Assembly (NCBI GenBank): GCA_031548675.1
Contig: JAVBQU010000100.1
Coordinates: 1-8,149 of the forward strand
Direction of reading: 5' to 3'
DNA: 8,149 nucleotides
Source of the DNA: JAVBQU01 sp031548675
GTDB taxonomy: Bacteria; Bacteroidota; Bacteroidia; Bacteroidales; P3
The first letter of the stretch is position 1; each line of letters opens with the position of its first letter. Positions 1 to 7,072 of the stretch are shown one piece after another. The notes under the pieces were generated by a model that had not been told where the DNA came from, searched no databases, and saw only the letters and a program-made list of their open reading frames with translations. The translations under genes were made by a program, and so were the position numbers.

Positions 1-1
1 T

Positions 2-2512
2 TATACACAATATAAACATGATTTCATATCTCCTGAAACAGGCGATTATTATGCTGGATTTACCGCTGACACAACAAATCTTGCTAATGGAATATGGAAC
101 CGAGCATATTTAAGAAATATTTATTTCGGCATTACTGCCGATTTGGGTATAGCAAGTATAGTATCTCCTACTACGTCTAAACAATGTTCCGGTTCTACCG
201 CTATCACGGTTAAAATTAAAAATTACGGAACAAGTACAGCCAACGGTACTTCGATAACATATAAAATAAATAATGATACTATCGGCGTTACAGAGAAAGT
301 TATGTTTAATCCCGCTTTAGAAGCAGGGGCAACCGTAGACTATACCTTTAAACAAAGGGCTGATATGGGCGATACTATTACCTATAAAATTACAGCTTAT
401 ACTCGTTTTACAACCGATACTAATAGCATAAACGATACGGCTTCTATAATTATTCCTTATCAAAAACCTATGCAATACGGCGATGTAAACAATCCTGTAC
501 AAGTTTCTCCTTTCTCAAAACAAGCATCGGAAAGTCCCTTTATTGGATTGTTGAATGACGGCAGTGCTTTTGTACCCTATTGGCACAACAATGGAAGTGG
601 AAAATATGATTTGTTTTTACAATATTTGGATCCTCGCGGAGTAAAACAATGGGACAATGAACGCTTGATTTCTAACAACAGTACAACATTCGCTATTGTT
701 TATGGAGGTGTTGCTGATAAACAAGGAAATTATTTCTTATGTTATTCTAATCTTATGCAAGATGCAGAAACATACGGAGAGTGCAGAATTTCCAAAGTTA
801 ATACAAAGGGAGAATATCTTTTTGGTCAATCAGGCAAGTTAATTACCCCGCAATCGACAACTCTTATGGGTCCCAGAAGCCTTAAAACGGATAGTAAAGG
901 AAATATTTATATTGCATTAGGAACCGCAGGAAATAGTCCCCTAAATACTATTTACAAAATAAATGGAATAACCGGAGAGGTAATGGCTTCTACTCCATGT
1001 AATGTAATGGCTATGGAGATAGATAAAAAAGATAATCTTTATGTTGTGATCATGGGAAGTGATGAATCGTCTCTTCAATTACAAGTTTATAATTCCGATT
1101 TGCAGCCACTACATGCACAACCTGCAATAGTAGCTTCTGCCAATGTTAAAGGACCTGCAATTGTACAAATAGATAAATCAGGTGGAGCTTGGGTATGTTA
1201 TTTCTCAGAGTTATTTAACAATACTTTTTTTGTACAATATATTAACAACCAATTCAAACCGACCATAGCCGGAAATGGTGTTCCAGTATCAACCAATCAA
1301 AGCCGTTTCCGTACCGTTGGATACCCTGTGATAATGGAAGACCAAAATGCGTTGGCATTTGCTTTCAACGAAATCACGCAAGTGGGTATTGTTTATAACT
1401 ACATCAAGGGACAAATCATTAAGCAAGACGGAACCTTATTAAAAAGTACTGAAGGAGAAGACATTGTAGAACCTATACAAGGAGGAACGGTATTAACACT
1501 CCTAGGATTAGATTATCATAATTCTCAACTGGTTTTAAATTATAATTATTGGAAAGGAACCGGTAGCGTATTAAGAGCTGCTTTTTCTTTAGGATTCTAT
1601 GATAATACATTTTCTAATCCTGTGAAAGTAGATTACGTAAGTTCTATCTACGATGCAATGACTTCTAAGACAGCTTCGGATAACTATGGCATATACACAA
1701 TATGGAAAGCAAAATACTCTTCAGACTCAGCCTACGCTATCAGAGCACAACATGTTTATTTTGATAGAACTATGGCTAACAAGGCTGTATATGTAAAAGT
1801 AAACAGTGCCAATGACACCATGGGATATGCTACAGGCGGCGGTTTGTTAAATGTAAACGATACTGCTATTGTAGAGGGCGTTCCTGTACCCGGATTTACA
1901 TTTAAAGAATGGCAGATAAATGGTACTGCTGTTTCTACGACAAGCCTTTATAAATTTGCTGTAACCGAAAATGTTACACTTACTGCAGTATTCAATGCCT
2001 TACCCACTTACACCATTACGGCAGCAGCAGGTACCAATGGTACTATTACGCCTTCAGGTGCTGTAAAAGTTGCTCAAGGTTTAAACAAAGTATTTGTTTT
2101 TACAGCAGATTCAACTTATAAGTTAGCAGAAGTTTTAATTGATGGTGTTAACGATAGCAATGCAGTAAGAGATGGCATCTACATATTTACCAATGTGACT
2201 CAAAACCATACTATAACTGCAAATTTTGCTAAAGTTACAAGCATCCAAGATCTTAAAGTATTGGATAATTATTTTACCATAACACCTAATCCTGTACATT
2301 CGGGCAGCAAATTTGGTTTGCAAACTAATTTAAAACCTGAAGAATTAAAAGGTATGCGTGTAAAATTGTATGATATAAGCGGTCGTTTAGAAGCTGATTA
2401 TACCGCTGCAACAGACATGCAGTTTACAGCTCCTGCTACTTCGGGAATTTATATATTACAAATTACAACTTCTACAGGACTTGAAAAAGGTTTTAAATTG
2501 GTAGTACAATAA
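2..2512 (+). CDS. Large secreted surface protein with T9SS type A C-terminal sorting domain (5'-truncated by window edge)
   Basis: The frame is open from base 2 with no stop, so the TTG at 143 is internal and the true start lies upstream; 836 codons are visible. Before about 142 the peptide resembles the end of a jelly-roll or cleaved-adhesin-like domain (GDYYAGFTAD, then YLRNIYFGI). About 149-454 reads as a CARDB-like Ig fold (VKIKNYGTSTANGTSITYKI). About 500-1760 is a long beta-rich stretch with periodic 'D.KGN.Y' strands (KQGNYFLC, SKGNIYIA, KKDNLYVV), suggestive of a propeller but unassigned. About 1787-1996 and 2003-2230 are two divergent InlB-type repeats (GFTFKEWQINGTAV...LTAVF; ITAAAGTNGTITPSG...NHTITANF). 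About 2261-2509 is a Por secretion tail (TPNPV, KLYDISGR, GIYILQI, GFKLVVQ). Known: such tails direct export across the outer membrane by T9SS and are usually cleaved, leaving the protein on the surface. Inferred role: adhesin or surface-binding protein. No catalytic motif is visible, but an enzyme domain could lie upstream. Confidence 0.5.
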   Translation, partial: YTQYKHDFISPETGDYYAGFTADTTNLANGIWNRAYLRNIYFGITADLGIASIVSPTTSKQCSGSTAITVKIKNYGTSTANGTSITYKINNDTIGVTEKVMFNPALEAGATVDYTFKQRADMGDTITYKITAYTRFTTDTNSINDTASIIIPYQKPMQYGDVNNPVQVSPFSKQASESPFIGLLNDGSAFVPYWHNNGSGKYDLFLQYLDPRGVKQWDNERLISNNSTTFAIVYGGVADKQGNYFLCYSNLMQDAETYGECRISKVNTKGEYLFGQSGKLITPQSTTLMGPRSLKTDSKGNIYIALGTAGNSPLNTIYKINGITGEVMASTPCNVMAMEIDKKDNLYVVIMGSDESSLQLQVYNSDLQPLHAQPAIVASANVKGPAIVQIDKSGGAWVCYFSELFNNTFFVQYINNQFKPTIAGNGVPVSTNQSRFRTVGYPVIMEDQNALAFAFNEITQVGIVYNYIKGQIIKQDGTLLKSTEGEDIVEPIQGGTVLTLLGLDYHNSQLVLNYNYWKGTGSVLRAAFSLGFYDNTFSNPVKVDYVSSIYDAMTSKTASDNYGIYTIWKAKYSSDSAYAIRAQHVYFDRTMANKAVYVKVNSANDTMGYATGGGLLNVNDTAIVEGVPVPGFTFKEWQINGTAVSTTSLYKFAVTENVTLTAVFNALPTYTITAAAGTNGTITPSGAVKVAQGLNKVFVFTADSTYKLAEVLIDGVNDSNAVRDGIYIFTNVTQNHTITANFAKVTSIQDLKVLDNYFTITPNPVHSGSKFGLQTNLKPEELKGMRVKLYDISGRLEADYTAATDMQFTAPATSGIYILQITTSTGLEKGFKLVVQ

Positions 2513-2555
2513 TTTTGAATATTCATTTGGAAGATTTATTCTTCCGAAGCTACGG

Positions 2556-2593
2556 GAGAGGCTGTTCAATATCTTGAACAGCCTCTCTTTTTT
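2556..2593 (+). terminator. Strong intrinsic terminator of the T9SS surface-protein gene
   Basis: A perfect 14-bp stem, GAGAGGCTGTTCAA (2556-2569) with TTGAACAGCCTCTC (2574-2587), closes a TATC tetraloop and is followed directly by six T (2588-2593). It starts 43 bases after the stop codon at 2510-2512. A smaller hairpin, GGAAGA-TTTAT-TCTTCC (2529-2545), lies just upstream. Confidence 0.5.
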
Positions 2594-2652
2594 ATAGTAG
2601 GAATATCTATATTCAGAATAATTATTTATCGCATGAACTTTAAGAATTAAAT

Positions 2653-2683
2653 TTTGTTCTAGGTCATGGATTTTATATTTTCC
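2653..2683 (+). promoter_or_regulatory. Possible weak Bacteroidota-type promoter for the YjdI-like gene
   Basis: TTTG at 2653-2656 is followed, after 19 bases, by TATTTTCC at 2676-2683. This matches the TAnnTT part of the -7 consensus TAnnTTTG but lacks the final TG. The spacing is right and it lies between the preceding terminator and the start codon at 2762. In an AT-rich spacer a match this partial can arise by chance, so it is a candidate only. Confidence 0.5.
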
Positions 2684-2761
2684 TTTCTATTAAAATAAAC
2701 ATTGTAGTGAATCAGAAAGTTTGAAATTTTAAAAAACAATAAACCCAATAAATATTATAGT

Positions 2762-2983
2762 ATGGAAAAGAAAATTGAATACCCCAATGGAGAAATTGCT
2801 GTTATTTGGCAACCGCATCTGTGCCAGCATTCGGGCATTTGTGTTAAATTATTGCCAAAAGTTTACAATCCGAGAGCAAGACCTTGGATAACGCCTGAAC
2901 ATGCGACAACTCAAGAACTAATTTCCCAAGTTAATCAGTGTCCGTCGAAAGCTTTGAGCTACCGTATTCTTAATGGCAAATAA
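2762..2983 (+). CDS. yjdI: YjdI-family small iron-sulfur protein (divergent 4Fe-4S mono-cluster, Fer4_19-type)
   Basis: A 73-residue cytoplasmic protein with no signal peptide or membrane segment. It matches the YjdI/Fer4_19 pattern in order: C21-x-H23-x3-C27, then VYNPRARPWI (34-43), then CPSKALSY (60-67). The likely cluster ligands are C21, C27 and C60, with H23 or another group as a possible fourth; three cysteines rather than four set this family apart from ordinary 2[4Fe-4S] ferredoxins. The full family length is present. The ATG follows an A/T-rich leader without Shine-Dalgarno, as is normal in Bacteroidota. The family's function is poorly known; an electron-transfer or Fe-S role is assumed from the fold. 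The gene stands alone on the plus strand after a strong terminator and converges on the PFOR gene, which needs a low-potential electron acceptor; a link between the two is speculation. The family call is firm, the role is not. Confidence 0.5.
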   Translation: MEKKIEYPNGEIAVIWQPHLCQHSGICVKLLPKVYNPRARPWITPEHATTQELISQVNQCPSKALSYRILNGK

Positions 2984-3048
2984 ATCCTATTATTAGCTTA
3001 TAAAAAGCTGATTTTAGGCATTTACATACACTATCGTGATATACCTCC

Positions 3049-3066
3049 AAAAAGGTTAACCTTTTT
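3049..3066. repeat. 18-bp perfect palindrome AAAAAGGTTAACCTTTTT
   Basis: The sequence is identical to its reverse complement across 3049-3066 and overlaps the first 22-bp unit of the adjoining array. As RNA it would form a 7-bp stem with a TTAA loop and five T in its 3' arm, so it could act as a weak terminator for the YjdI-like gene, which stops 65 bases upstream. Its GC content is low for an efficient terminator. Confidence 0.5.
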
Positions 3067-3141
3067 CATTAAAAAGGATGACCCTATTAACCTAAAGGGA
3101 TAACCCTATTAGCTAATAGGGTTATCCCTTTCTAAATTCTA
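3054..3141. repeat. Four degenerate 22-bp tandem units between convergent genes
   Basis: Units begin with GG at 3054, 3076, 3098 and 3120, exactly 22 bases apart. Units 2 and 3 agree at 17 of 22 positions by my alignment and share GGATRACCCTATTA. Unit 1 agrees with unit 3 at 14 of 22. Unit 4 matches only over its first 12 bases (GGTTATCCCTTT), partly because it is the second arm of the 38-bp palindrome. Units are contiguous with no spacers, so this is not a CRISPR array. No open reading frame covers the region. Confidence 0.5.
3094..3131. repeat. 38-bp perfect palindrome with no loop spacing
   Basis: The left arm, AAAGGGATAACCCTATTAG (3094-3112), is exactly reverse-complemented by the right arm, CTAATAGGGTTATCCCTTT (3113-3131). 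It spans units 3 and 4 of the 22-bp array. As RNA it would fold into a long hairpin on either strand, but no T-run follows the stem on the plus strand, so it is not a standard intrinsic terminator. It may be a REP-like element, a protein-binding site or a transcript-end stabiliser. Confidence 0.5.
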
Positions 3142-3177
3142 GCCAATAAAGCTTTTAAGGGAAGTTGAGGCTCTAAC

Positions 3178-3213
3178 AAAAAAAGCGTGTTTCAGTTTTG
3201 AAACACGCTTTTT
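3178..3213 (-). terminator. Bidirectional intrinsic terminator downstream of the PFOR gene
   Basis: A perfect 15-bp stem pairs AAAAAGCGTGTTTCA (3180-3194) with TGAAACACGCTTTTT (3199-3213) around a GTTT loop. Read on the minus strand it ends in a seven-U run (complement of 3178-3184) and lies 19 bases past the PFOR stop. Read on the plus strand it ends in five U, so it can also stop transcription arriving from the YjdI-like gene. Confidence 0.5.
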
Positions 3214-3232
3214 AATAAATCTGAAAATTTTA

Positions 3233-6200
3233 TTATTTACTCCAATCCATTTCGCTCAAGCGTTTATACTGATTGTAACGCCATTGGGCATTTTCCTTCG
3301 CTGCTTTAAATAGTTCTGCAGCTTCGGCAGGATATAATTTAGCTAAAGAGTTGTAGCGTACTTCGCTATCGATAAATTCTTGGAATTTATCCCATTCAGG
3401 CTCTTTGCTATCCAATTGGAAAGGATTTTGTCCTTGCTCAGCCAAAAGCGGATTGTAGCGGTAAGTCTGCCAGTAGCCGCATTCTACGGCACGTTTGGTT
3501 TCTTCTTGGGTTTTACCCATACCAGCTTTTAAACCATGGTTTATACAAGGAGCATATGCAATAATTAAAGAAGGTCCCGGATAAGCTTCGGCTTCTTTTA
3601 CTGCTTTAAGGTATTGCGATTGGCTTGATCCCATAGCTACTTGGGCTACATAAATATAACCGTAACTCATGGCGATAGCACCTAAATCTTTTTTACGGAT
3701 GCGTTTACCGCTGGCTGCAAACTTGGCAATAGCACCTACCGGAGTAGATTTAGAAGCTTGTCCGCCTGTGTTGGAATAAACTTCGGTATCCATTACCAAA
3801 ACATTTACATTTTCGCCAGATGCTAATACGTGGTCTAAACCACCGTAACCGATATCGTAAGCCCAGCCATCGCCGCCAAAAATCCATACAGACTTTTTTA
3901 CCAAATACTGACGTAAATCATAGATTTGTTGGCAAATATCGCAACCGCATTTTTGCAATAATGGCAATAATTTATCAGTAATTTCCTGAGATTTATCTGC
4001 ATTTTCGCGGTTAGCTTTCCATTCGTTGAACAAAGCTTTTTCTTCATCGCTGCATTTAGTACATGATTGGGCTTCGGTCATCAAATCGGCAATGCGGTCT
4101 CTCATTTTATTTACAGCTATAGCCATACCCAAACCATACTCGGCATTATCTTCAAACAAAGAGTTTGCCCATGCCGGACCACGTCCGTCTTTATTAGTGG
4201 TGTATGGAGTTGATGGACAAGAACCGCCGTAGATTGATGAACAACCTGTGGCATTGGCAACCATCATACGCTCTCCATATAATTGGGTTATCAGTTTAAT
4301 ATAAGGAGTTTCGCCGCAACCTCCGCAAGCTCCTGAGAACTCAAACAAGGGTTGTGCAAACTGCGTAGTTTTTACTGTTTTATCACGTCCTAAAATATGT
4401 GGTTTGTAAGTTACATTTTGAGTCATGTAATCCCACAATTTTTGTTCTTCCATTTGGCTTTCGAGCGGTTTCATTTCTAAAGCCTTAGTTTTGGCAGGAC
4501 AAACATCTGCACAGTTTCCGCAGCCTGTACAATCTAAAGGATCTATTTGAATACGGAATTGGTATCCGTCTAATTCTTTACCTACAGGTTTTAAGGTTTT
4601 TGTGCCTGCAGGTGCATTTTTCACTTCGTTTTCATCCATTAAAAATGGGCGGATAACAGCGTGAGGGCATACAAAAGCACATTGGTTACATTGAATACAG
4701 TTTTCTGCAATCCAGCATGGAACATTGGTAGCAATACCCCGTTTTTCGTATTGAGAAGTTCCATTGGGCAAGGTTCCGTTTTCCATGCCTACAAAAGTAC
4801 TTACAGGTAAATCATCGCCTTGTTGTGCATTGATTACATCCACTACGTTACGGATAAATTCGGGAGCATTGGGGTTTTGTGAAAACGATACTTTGCCTGC
4901 TTCAATATTTTTCCATTCGGCAGGAATACGCATTTCTTTTACTTCTCCTCCACGATCAACGGCTGCGTAATTCATCTTTATGATATTCTCGCCTTTTTTC
5001 CCATACGATTTATCAATCGCTTTTTTCATTTCTTTTACAGCCAATTCGTAAGGAATAACGCCTGATATTTTAAAGAAAGCTGATTGTAAAATGGTATTGG
5101 TACGATTTCCCAAACCTATTTCGGCAGCAATGCCCGTAGCATTGATGGTATAGAATTTAATATCATTTTCTGCTAAATACTTTTTAATATGATCGGGAAG
5201 ATGTTTTTGGGTTTCTTCTTCATTCCAGATAGAATTCAAAAGGAATGAACCTCCTTTTTTCAAACCTTTAATCATATCATACTTATTCAGATATGAAGGT
5301 ACATGGCAGGCTACAAAGTCTGGAGTTCCTACCAAGTAAGGAGAACGAATAGGATTGTCGCCGAAACGTAAATGCGAACAGGTAAAGCCACCCGATTTTT
5401 TACTGTCGTAAGCAAAATAAGCCTGACAATATTTATCAGTATTATCACCAATAATTTTGATAGAGTTTTTATTTGCACCTACTGTACCATCAGCACCTAA
5501 GCCATAAAATTTAGCTTCAAAAGTTCCTTTAGGCGTAATGCTGATTTCTGGTAAAAGTGGTAACGACTTAAAGGTTACATCATCTACAATACCTACTGTA
5601 AATTGATTTTTAGGCTCTGCCATTTTCATATTGTTGAAAACGGAAATGATTTGAGCCGGAGTAGTATCTTTTGAGCTTAATCCGTAGCGACCGCCGATAA
5701 CCATCGGGCTGTCTTTTTTACCGTTGAATAATTCAACAACATCCAAATATAAAGGATCGCCGTTAGCTCCCGGTTCTTTGGTACGGTCTAAAACAGTAAT
5801 TTTCTTTACCGTTTTAGGCAATACATTAAAGAAATATTTAGCCGAGAACGGACGATATAAATGTACGGTCAATAAACCGATTTTTTCACCTTGAGCTACC
5901 AGATAATCTATAGTTTCTCTGATAGTTTCAGTAACAGAACCCATCGCAATTATAATGTTTTCTGCATCAGCAGCTCCATAATAAGTAAAGGGTTTGTATT
6001 CGCGACCGGTAATTTTACCGATTTCCTGCATATATTCGTTTACCATATCCGGAACTGCATCATAAAAACGGTTTGATGCTTCGCGGGCTTGGAAGAATAC
6101 ATCAGGATTTTGAGCTGTCCCGCGGGTTACAGGATGTTCAGGATTTAAAGCATTATCGCGGAAAGATTTTAAGGCTTTTTGATCAATTAAAGGCATCAAA

Positions 6201-6775
6201 TCTTCATTTGATAAAGCTTCTATTTTTTGAATTTCATGAGAAGTACGGAATCCGTCGAAGAAATGGCAGAAAGGAATACGGCTTTTAATAGTTGTCAAAT
6301 GAGCTACGCCCGCCAAATCCATAGCTTCCTGTACCGAACCCGAAGCCAAGAAAGCAAAGCCGGTTTGACGGGTTGAGTATACATCGGAATGGTCGCCGAA
6401 AATAGATAAAGCATGGGCCGCTAATGTACGGGCACTAACATGGAAAACGCAAGGCAGCATTTCGCCTGCAATTTTATACATATTCGGAATCATCAGCAAT
6501 AAACCTTGCGAAGCTGTGAAAGTACTGGTTAAAGCTCCGGCTTGCAACGAACCATGTACGGCACCGGCAGCTCCGGCTTCTGATTGCATTTCGACAACTT
6601 TTACAGTTTCTCCGAAAATATTCTTGCGCCCTTTTGCAGCCCATTCATCCACATTTTCAGCCATATTCGATGAGGGCGTAATAGGATAAATCGCTGCCAC
6701 TTCACTAAACATATATGCGATATGCGATGCTGCTTCATTTCCATCACATGTTAGAAATTTCTTTTCTTTTGCCAT
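3233..6775 (-). CDS. nifJ: Pyruvate:ferredoxin (flavodoxin) oxidoreductase, single-chain homodimeric type
   Basis: Oxidises pyruvate with CoA to acetyl-CoA and CO2 and passes two electrons to ferredoxin or flavodoxin; cytoplasmic, oxygen-sensitive. All 1180 residues are present, opening with MAKEKKFLTCDGN as I recall for Bacteroides PFORs, which supports this start. Domain I (about 1-250) has YPITP (30-34), E66 and R116, matching T31, E64 and R114 of the Desulfovibrio africanus enzyme at a constant offset of two. A transketolase-C-like domain II, a gamma-type domain III (about 420-630) and the EKR motif (677-679) follow. The ferredoxin domain has two CxxCxxCxxxCP sets: C693/696/699/703 and C749/752/755/759. 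The TPP domain has proximal-cluster cysteines C817, C820, C845 and C1077, and GDG (968-970) with N1002. It lacks the extra C-terminal domain VII of the D. africanus enzyme. Odd: a 44-residue segment (905-948) with five further cysteines. Appears monocistronic, with its own promoter and terminator. Confidence 0.5.
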   Translation of the reverse strand: MAKEKKFLTCDGNEAASHIAYMFSEVAAIYPITPSSNMAENVDEWAAKGRKNIFGETVKVVEMQSEAGAAGAVHGSLQAGALTSTFTASQGLLLMIPNMYKIAGEMLPCVFHVSARTLAAHALSIFGDHSDVYSTRQTGFAFLASGSVQEAMDLAGVAHLTTIKSRIPFCHFFDGFRTSHEIQKIEALSNEDLMPLIDQKALKSFRDNALNPEHPVTRGTAQNPDVFFQAREASNRFYDAVPDMVNEYMQEIGKITGREYKPFTYYGAADAENIIIAMGSVTETIRETIDYLVAQGEKIGLLTVHLYRPFSAKYFFNVLPKTVKKITVLDRTKEPGANGDPLYLDVVELFNGKKDSPMVIGGRYGLSSKDTTPAQIISVFNNMKMAEPKNQFTVGIVDDVTFKSLPLLPEISITPKGTFEAKFYGLGADGTVGANKNSIKIIGDNTDKYCQAYFAYDSKKSGGFTCSHLRFGDNPIRSPYLVGTPDFVACHVPSYLNKYDMIKGLKKGGSFLLNSIWNEEETQKHLPDHIKKYLAENDIKFYTINATGIAAEIGLGNRTNTILQSAFFKISGVIPYELAVKEMKKAIDKSYGKKGENIIKMNYAAVDRGGEVKEMRIPAEWKNIEAGKVSFSQNPNAPEFIRNVVDVINAQQGDDLPVSTFVGMENGTLPNGTSQYEKRGIATNVPCWIAENCIQCNQCAFVCPHAVIRPFLMDENEVKNAPAGTKTLKPVGKELDGYQFRIQIDPLDCTGCGNCADVCPAKTKALEMKPLESQMEEQKLWDYMTQNVTYKPHILGRDKTVKTTQFAQPLFEFSGACGGCGETPYIKLITQLYGERMMVANATGCSSIYGGSCPSTPYTTNKDGRGPAWANSLFEDNAEYGLGMAIAVNKMRDRIADLMTEAQSCTKCSDEEKALFNEWKANRENADKSQEITDKLLPLLQKCGCDICQQIYDLRQYLVKKSVWIFGGDGWAYDIGYGGLDHVLASGENVNVLVMDTEVYSNTGGQASKSTPVGAIAKFAASGKRIRKKDLGAIAMSYGYIYVAQVAMGSSQSQYLKAVKEAEAYPGPSLIIAYAPCINHGLKAGMGKTQEETKRAVECGYWQTYRYNPLLAEQGQNPFQLDSKEPEWDKFQEFIDSEVRYNSLAKLYPAEAAELFKAAKENAQWRYNQYKRLSEMDWSK

Positions 6776-6843
6776 TTTTTATTTTCTTAAAATATTGAAT
6801 TTTTAATAGTTAACTTCTTCAAATGCCTTTTTAAAAGGTCGTG

Positions 6844-6874
6844 CAAAGGTACAATTTTCTAGAATGCAAAACAA
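6844..6874 (-). promoter_or_regulatory. Bacteroidota-type promoter of the PFOR gene
   Basis: On the minus strand, TACCTTTG (complement of 6844-6851) matches the -7 consensus TAnnTTTG exactly. TTG (complement of 6872-6874) sits 20 bases upstream as the -33 element. The motif is 68 bases before the ATG, giving a leader of about 60 bases. No Shine-Dalgarno is visible; the leader just before the ATG is A-rich (AAGAAAATAAAAA). Confidence 0.5.
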
Positions 6875-6880
6875 GATAAA

Positions 6881-6900
6881 TATCCCTACTTTTGGGGATA
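6881..6900. promoter_or_regulatory. Inverted repeat TATCCC-N8-GGGATA, candidate operator upstream of the PFOR promoter
   Basis: TATCCC (6881-6886) is exactly inverted as GGGATA (6895-6900) around TACTTTTG. Its centre is about 50 bases upstream of the predicted PFOR transcription start and just outside the -33 element, a position typical of activator sites. The arms are GC-richer than the surrounding A/T sequence. The regulator is unknown, and six-base arms can occur by chance. Confidence 0.5.
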
Positions 6901-7009
6901 AAACATTATTTTTAGGTTATTATGATAATATACTGATATAGTACAACATGTGAGACTTTACAAATAATAAGGTTCACTTTTTACCAAATAACCGTATTCT
7001 ATTTTTTGT

Positions 7010-7045
7010 TTTGTTTTTAGAAATGAGGAAATTCATGTACTTTTG
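7010..7045 (+). promoter_or_regulatory. Bacteroidota-type promoter of the FKBP isomerase gene
   Basis: TACTTTTG (7038-7045) matches TAnnTTTG exactly and is followed by CA. The nearest upstream TTTG (7010-7013) is 24 bases away, longer than the usual 19-21, though a T-run at 7014-7018 could serve as a degenerate -33 element at normal spacing. The motif ends 27 bases before the ATG, so the leader would be only about 20 bases. Confidence 0.5.
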
Positions 7046-7072
7046 CAGAAAAATTAATTTTGAATTTATAAT

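Noticed and set aside
143..145. TTG as the start codon of the first gene
   Set aside because: The same frame is open back to base 2 and encodes a plausible beta-sandwich ending, so the gene continues upstream of the window.
317..2323. Minus-strand reading frames of about 60 codons within the surface-protein gene (317-502 and 2135-2323)
   Set aside because: They are antisense to conserved domains of a continuous 836-codon frame and have no independent support.
2995..3009. Hairpin AGCTT-ATAAA-AAGCT as terminator of the YjdI-like gene
   Set aside because: The stem is only 5 bp and is not followed by a T-run; the palindrome at 3049-3066 or the terminator at 3178-3213 is a better candidate.
3054..3141. 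CRISPR array
   Set aside because: The 22-bp units are contiguous and degenerate with no spacers, and no cas gene is present.
4026..6288. Short plus-strand reading frames opposite the PFOR gene (61-71 codons at 4026, 4764, 5891 and 6073)
   Set aside because: They lie fully antisense to a strongly conserved gene, have no promoter signal and show no recognisable protein features.
6887..6894. Plus-strand promoter from TACTTTTG
   Set aside because: No TTG or TTTG lies 17-24 bases upstream, and the octamer is the spacer of an inverted repeat. The copy at 7038-7045 is better placed for the FKBP gene.
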